Source: Alviniconcha marisindica (Eukaryota; Mollusca; Gastropoda; Provannidae). Taken from it: DNA of 64,000 nt. The position numbers were made by a program, and so were the translations under genes. Positions within the stretch are counted from its first letter, which is position 1. Every line of letters starts with the position of its first letter. A model generated the notes under the pieces. That model was not told where the DNA came from, did no database searches, and saw nothing but the letters and a program-made list of their open reading frames with translations. The stretch spans positions 830,001 through 894,000 of the forward strand of contig JABMCL010003147.1 in assembly GCA_018857735.1 (NCBI GenBank). The letters run 5' to 3'. Below are positions 58,695 to 64,000 of the stretch, one piece after another.

Positions 58695-60840
58695 CAACCC
58701 TAGTTCCTCCAGCGAAAATTAGCACTGACCTGCCAACTTTTAAGTTTCTTCAGCCAGTAGCCATCTGTCCGGCTATCCTAGTTTCCTGACCCAGTAGCCA
58801 TCTGTCCGGTTACCTTTATTCTTCCAGCCTACTGTCCCCAGCCCTGTTTCCCCTAGCAAGTAGTCATCAGTCCAGCTACCTTTATTCTTCCAGACCACTG
58901 TCCCCCAGCCCCATCGGCCCTATTCGGTAGCCATCTGTCTAGCAACCGTAGTTCCTTTAGCCAGTGCTCATCTAGTCCAGTTACCTTTGTTTTTCTAACC
59001 ATCTATCCGCCAACCTCATTTCCCTTAGCCAATGTCTCCACCAACTATCTCCACCAACTCTAGTTCTTTTAGCCAGTAGCCATCTTGTCCACCTTCCTTT
59101 ATGCTTCTGATCATCTACCCACCGACCTCATTTCCCCATGTCGATAGCCAGCCGTCCAGGAATCCTGGCTCCTTCAACCCTAGTCATCTGTCCAGAAATC
59201 CTGGCTCCTTCTGCCCTAGTCATCTGGACAGAAACCTGGCTCCTTCAGCCCTAGTCATCTGGACAGAAACCCTGGCTCCTTCTGCCCTAGTCATCTGGAC
59301 AGAAACCCTGGCGCCTCCAGTCAGTAGCCATAAAACTATGGTCTACCGACCTTTATGCTCCTAACCATCTACCCGCCGACCTCATTTCCCCATGCCGAAA
59401 CGCCCTGAGATAACCGTAATGGTTGACTGAGCGTAGAACACCAAATTACTTACTTACTCCCCGGGCCGATAACCTTCTGACCAGCGACCCTAGCTCCACC
59501 AACCAGTAGTCACCTGTCCAGCAACCCTAGCTCCACCAACCAGTAGTCACCTGTCCAGCAACCCTAGCTCCACCAACCAGTAGTCACCTGTCCAGCAACC
59601 CTAGCTCCACCAACCAGTAGTCACCTGTCCAGCAACCCTAGCTCCTCCAGCCATTGCCCACATGGTCCACCTACCTTCATTCTTTTAATCATCTATCATC
59701 AAGTAGCCATCTGTCCGGCAACCCTCGTTCCTCCAGCCAGCAGTCATCTGTCCATAAATCCTTTAAATCCTACTTCCTCCAGCCAGTAGCCATCTGTCCA
59801 CAAATCCTACTTCCTCCAGCCAGTAGCCATCTGTCCACAAATCCTACTTCCCCCAGCCAGTAGCCATCTGTCCACAAATCCTACTTCCTCCAGCCAGTAG
59901 CCATCTGTCCACAAATCCTACTTCCCCCAGCCAGCAGTCATCTGTCCACAAATGCTACTCCCTACAGCCTGTAGCGTCTGCCCTTCTACCTTTATTTTTC
60001 TAGCCGTCTAGCCACCAGCCTCATTTCCATGTCCAGTAGCCAACTGCTTACCAACTCTTGTTTCTGTAGCCATCTGTCCACAAATCCTACTTCCTCCAGC
60101 CAGTAGCCATCTGTCCACAAATCCTACTTCCTCCAGCCAGCAGTCATCTGTCCACAAATCCTACTTCCCCCAGCCAGCAGTCATCTGTCCATAAATCCTA
60201 CTTCCTCCAGCCAGCAGTCATCTGTTTATAAATCCTTCAAATCCTACTTCCTCCAGCCAGCAGTCATCTGTCCACAAATCCTACTCCCTCCAGCCAGCAG
60301 TCATCTGTCCACAAATCCTACTTCCTCCAGCCAGCAGTCATCTGTTTAAAATCCTTCAAATCCTACTTCCTCCAGCCAGCAGTCATCTGTCCACAAATCC
60401 TACTCCCTCCAGCCAGCAGTCATCTGTCCACAAATCCTTCTTCCTCCAGCCAGCAGTCATCTGTCCATAAATCCTACTTCCTCCAGCCAGCAGTCATCTG
60501 TTTATAAATCCTTCAAATCCTACTTCCTCCAGCCAGCAGTCATCTGTCCACAATTCCTACTTCCTCCAGCCGGCAGTCATCTGTCCACAAATCCTACTTC
60601 CTACAGCCAGCAGTCATCTGTCCACAAATCCTACTTCCTCCTGTCAGCAGTCATCTGTCCACAAATCCTACTTCCTACAGCCTGTAGCGTCTGCCCTTCT
60701 ACCTTTATTTTTCTAGCCGTCTAGCCACCAGCCTCATTTCCATGTCCAATAGCCAACTGCTTACTAACTCTTGTTTCTTTTGCCACTAACATCTTTCCCC
60801 CCCGCCCTACGTTTACTCTTCTAGACATCTATCTACCAAC
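58695..60840. repeat. about 37-bp minisatellite, about 2.1 kb
   Basis: 'CCTCCAGCCAGCAGTCATCT' plus GTCCACAAATCCTACTT. The left part (58695-59400) is very diverged, the middle (59460-59645) is a clean 37-38 bp sub-array and the right part (59700-60680) is near-uniform with longer higher-order units (about 120 bp, marked by 'TTTATAAATCCTTCAAATCC'). A segment of about 80 bp (GTAGCGTCTGCCCTTCTACC onward) recurs at 59972 and 60678, showing a long duplication of about 706 bp. Confidence 0.96.
59404..59458 (+). mobile_element. SINE-like 3' tail within the minisatellite
   Basis: 'CCTGAGATAACCGTAATGGT' then TGACTGAGCGTAGAACACC and AAATTACTTACTTAC, inserted in the 37-bp array. Confidence 0.65.
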
Positions 60841-60849
60841 CCCATTTCC

Positions 60850-62380
60850 CCGTGCCAACTATCACAGTCATGGAGCAGTGCGCTCAGCACTCACACAGTC
60901 CTGAGTGGACAACTTCGTCTGCAGCTGAACAATAATATCCGAGTGTAAATCAGAGAACAGACAATGTGAACGACATTTATTATTTTACATTTTGTACTGT
61001 TGGACGAAGGAAGAATTTTTTTTCGTAAACATGTCTCCATAGGAGATGAGTATGATCGTTTTGGAAAAAGGGAGCTATACTAATAATTACGCAAATGAAC
61101 GTGCGCGTGCGTACTTGTGTGAGTGTATGCACGTCTCTTGCAGTAGCATGCGTGTAATAATGATATACGAAGCGTTCAAGTTCTGACAGTTTGTGGGCGT
61201 AGTACGTTGGTCTGTTCAGCCTAGTGACCTGCAACTACATCCATAACAAATATTACGTCAAAAATCTGAAACGTTGTTGACTGCCATTGTAGTGCCAGCA
61301 TTCCAGAAACAGGTGAAAATACTTGACAAGGTTAACGAGAATATTTCAGTAACTGGACCGTACAAACGTAAATGTGTTGTACTGTCCAGTCATTGAAGTG
61401 TGTTTTTAACCTTCGGTGTGTTTTGATAGATCAGTTTGAGTGCAGTACGTGTCAGTCTTTTTCGTGGTCTGGAGCAATAAAACAAATCGTCTACAGGCAC
61501 AGCACTGACAAAAGGCTAGTTCATGATTTCATAACGTTTGGTTGAAGAATGGTCTTCTCAGCTTTGTTGTGTGATAAGTTTTGACTCATGCGCAGGTTGA
61601 CTATAGAGCGAAGTTTGCAAATTCTGTGATCTTGGCTGTCTTCCGATCGAACCTGACAGCCTGATCATATCTTAATAGTTTTAAAATTTGGTTAGTGTTC
61701 ACCATAGAGAAAGTAATGGAAATGTTGGTTCAGTAGGCACACTACGGGGTTATTGCTGTTTTAATCGCGCAAGGCGACAAATGTTGCCGGTTTCTAGAGT
61801 TGTAAGAATGTTGGTTCCCTAAAGCTTGGCCAAAGCGCATGTCTTTACTTCAACAGAAGGCTGGATCAGGAACGGTAACTGTGACAATTTTATCATTTGT
61901 CTGCCGTGATGCAGGAACTGAAGTCACTCACGCACTTCGCACACTTTCAGCACTTTTCTCTTTTTAACTTTCGTCGTTGCTATTAATCTGTGAAAATGTA
62001 TTTTACCGTCTTGGAATGTTGGTATGTCTTTCTTCTGTGATTAAGATTAATTTTGTTGTCAGTTAGAAAATTGATAGTGACTCTCTGAACTGACAGTCCA
62101 GGTTAGAATGTACGAATGGCGGAATCGTGCCGCAAAACGGCATAGCGTAGTTTTTGTGTTTCGTACACCACAGTCTGATGATACAGCAAAGAAGAAGTAA
62201 GACAGTGTCACGTGTCATTTTATTTTTTTTAAAATAATTTTTTGTCGCAGGGTGCGCCACTTATATTACTGGTCTTTTTTTCTTGTGTTTTCTTCTTTTT
62301 CTTACTTTTCTCAGATTGTGCTGTCAGTGATTTTGCAGATCAGTTGTTTTCTCTTTGTAAATTGTTGAATACATAACCAG
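60850..62380. other. unique stretch, no exon seen
   Basis: About 1.5 kb in the intron after the CH core exon. I looked for a phase-2 exon continuing the CH domain (K-x-x-D-C-x-P-L type) and found none. Confidence 0.55.
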
Positions 62381-62384
62381 TTTT

Positions 62385-62756
62385 TCACCCCCCACCCTCC
62401 CCCCACCCTCCCACCTCGCCTTTACCCCTCGGTCTCTCTTTTTCCTCATTCCCTCACAGTTTGTCCCCTGCCTTGTAACCCTTCCTCGCCCTCTTCTTCC
62501 CCCTCTCTCCCTCCCTTCCTCCTTCCCTATCTCCTTCGTCGATTGTACCTCCCCCCCCCCCCCTCCGTCTCCTGTCTATCCGCTCTCTGTCTGCTTGTCT
62601 CCCTCCCTCCCTCCTTCCCTTCCTCCATCTCTCTCTCTGTCTGTCTGTGCCTGTCTGTCTATCTGTGTGTTCTCTCTCTCTCGCCCTTCCACCCCCTCTC
62701 TCCCTCCCTCCCTCCTTCCCTTCCTCCATCTCTGTCTGTCTGTGCCTGTCTGTCTA

Positions 62757-62803
<47 letters not shown>

Positions 62804-62809
62804 GTCTCT

Positions 62810-62871
<62 letters not shown>

Positions 62872-63935
62872 CCTTCCACCCCCTCTCTCCCTCCCTCCCT
62901 CCTTCCCTTCCTCCATCTCTCTGTCTGTCTGTCTGTGCCTGTCTGTCTATCTGTGTGTGTGTGTCTCTCTCTCTCTCCCTCTCGCGCTTCCGCCCCCTCT
63001 CTCCCTCATTATCTCCCTCCCTCCCTCTCTCGTTCTCTCTCGCTCATCCCCCCCCCCCTCTCTCGCTCATTCCCCCTCTCTCTTTCTCCGCCCCCTCCAC
63101 TCCGTCTCTCCCTCCCACCACATTCTGATGATACAGCAAGGAGGAAGTAAGACAGTGTCACGTGTCACGTTTAGATGCTTTTTTGTCTTCTTTCCCCCCC
63201 CCCCCCCTTCCACCCCCTTTCTCCCTCTGTATCTCCCTCCCTCCCTCTCTCGTTCTCTCTCGCTCATTCTCTCTTTTCCCTCTCTCTCTCTCCCTCTTTT
63301 CCATCTCTCCCTCTTTGTCTCCCTATCTCTCTCGTTCCCCCCCCCCCCCCCGCCTCCTCCCACCTCTCTCCCTCTATATCTCCCTCCCTCCCTCTCTCGT
63401 TCTCTCTCGCTCATTCTCTTTTCCCTCTCTCTCCCCTCTTTCCATCTCTCCCTCTCTGTCTCCCTATCTCGTCTCCGCCCCCCCCCCCGCCTCCTCCACA
63501 CCTCTCTCCCTCTATGTCTCCCTCCCTCCCTCTCTCGTTCTCTCTCGCTCATTCTCTCTTTCTCTCTCTCTCTCCTCCCTCTTTCCATCTCTCCCTCTCT
63601 GTCTCCCTAACTCTCTCGTTCTCCCTCCCCCCCTCTCTCGTTCTCTCTCGCTCATTCTCTCTTTCCCTCTCTCTCTCTCCCCTCTTTCCATCTCTCCCTC
63701 TCTGTCTCCCTAACTCTCTCGTTCTCCCTCCCCCCCTCTCGTTCTCTCTCGCTCATTCTCTCTTTCTCTCTCTCTCTCCCTCTGTCCATCTCTCCCTCTA
63801 TGTCCTCTCTCTCTCTCGTTCTCCCCCCCCCCCCGCTCTCTGCCTCCTCCACACCGTGGTCCTTCTCCCCCTCCTCCACCACCCTTCTACCCCTTGGCTC
63901 CCCTATGCCCCCTCGACCCCCACCCCCACCCCCTT
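62385..63935. repeat. polypyrimidine repeat complex
   Basis: C/T-only or nearly so: CCCTCC blocks, (CTGT)n, (CT)n (62815-62868) and tandem units of about 125-130 bp ('CTCGTTCTCTCTCGCTCATT' at 63249, 63397, 63534, 63637 and 63739) with C-runs. Ser/Leu/Pro open frames of up to 355 codons are composition artefacts. A non-pyrimidine island at 63121-63170 duplicates 62168-62217. Confidence 0.96.
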
Positions 63936-64000
63936 CTTTCTGACGCACGCACGCCCCCAATTAACCTTCATGTTCGTCGTTCCGGACACAGCATTATAGT

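Noticed and set aside
61918..61960. GATGCAG acceptor as the next CH exon
   Set aside because: In the required phase the second codon is TGA, and the sequence does not match the CH continuation.
62543..63999. 355-codon Ser/Leu/Pro ORF at the right end
   Set aside because: Translation of a C/T tract; no real protein features.

Overview
This window is eukaryotic genomic DNA from a repeat-laden animal genome. The exon/intron structure, the very heavy load of (CA)n, (GA)n and minisatellite arrays, and short dispersed elements ending in '...ACGGTTGACTGGGCGTAAAACACC'-type tails suggest a lophotrochozoan, most likely a gastropod mollusc. That assignment is inference. No prokaryotic operons, rRNA genes or CRISPR arrays are present.

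Only one gene can be supported with confidence. It is a smoothelin-family gene on the + strand whose coding exons run from 33272 to 58655 and continue past the right edge. I rebuilt it from splice signals and reading-frame phase: start exon (33272-33319), N-terminal smoothelin coiled-coil exons (34105-34180, 34804-35109), a series of disordered-linker exons that all begin and end in phase 1 (38939-39040, 40990-41577, 42031-42159, 44261-44401), a phase 1-to-2 exon (46078-46153), a possible 12-nt micro-exon (48055-48066), two alternative versions of the first helix of the calponin-homology (CH) domain (54264-54378 and 54841-54919), and the central CH exon (58504-58655). The model codes for about 565 residues up to the last exon seen; the rest of the CH domain is outside the window.

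The most interesting point is the pair of alternative CH exons. Both need the same incoming phase (2) and leave in the same phase (0). Their translations are related, and joining them in series through the default acceptor gives a TAA stop. They therefore look like mutually exclusive exons that swap the first helix of the CH domain.

From 1 to about 33170 the window is mostly tandem repeats (G-rich, 53, 50-57, 67, 36, 31, 33, 24, 20, 38-40, 64, 71, 43, 95 and 47 bp units) and microsatellites, separated by short unique stretches. Two weak candidate coding segments lie here (6082-6414, and 12619-12751 with a signal-peptide-like start). Mobile elements include a 635-bp Harbinger-like MITE (TTA target duplication, 27-bp terminal inverted repeats) inserted in the 71-bp satellite at 17660-18294, a 221-bp piggyBac-like MITE (TTAA) at 50223-50443 inside a smoothelin intron, a foldback family (15324-15470 and relatives), and SINE-like copies. 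The 5.3 kb after the last exon are a ~37-bp minisatellite, about 1.5 kb of unique sequence and a polypyrimidine tract.
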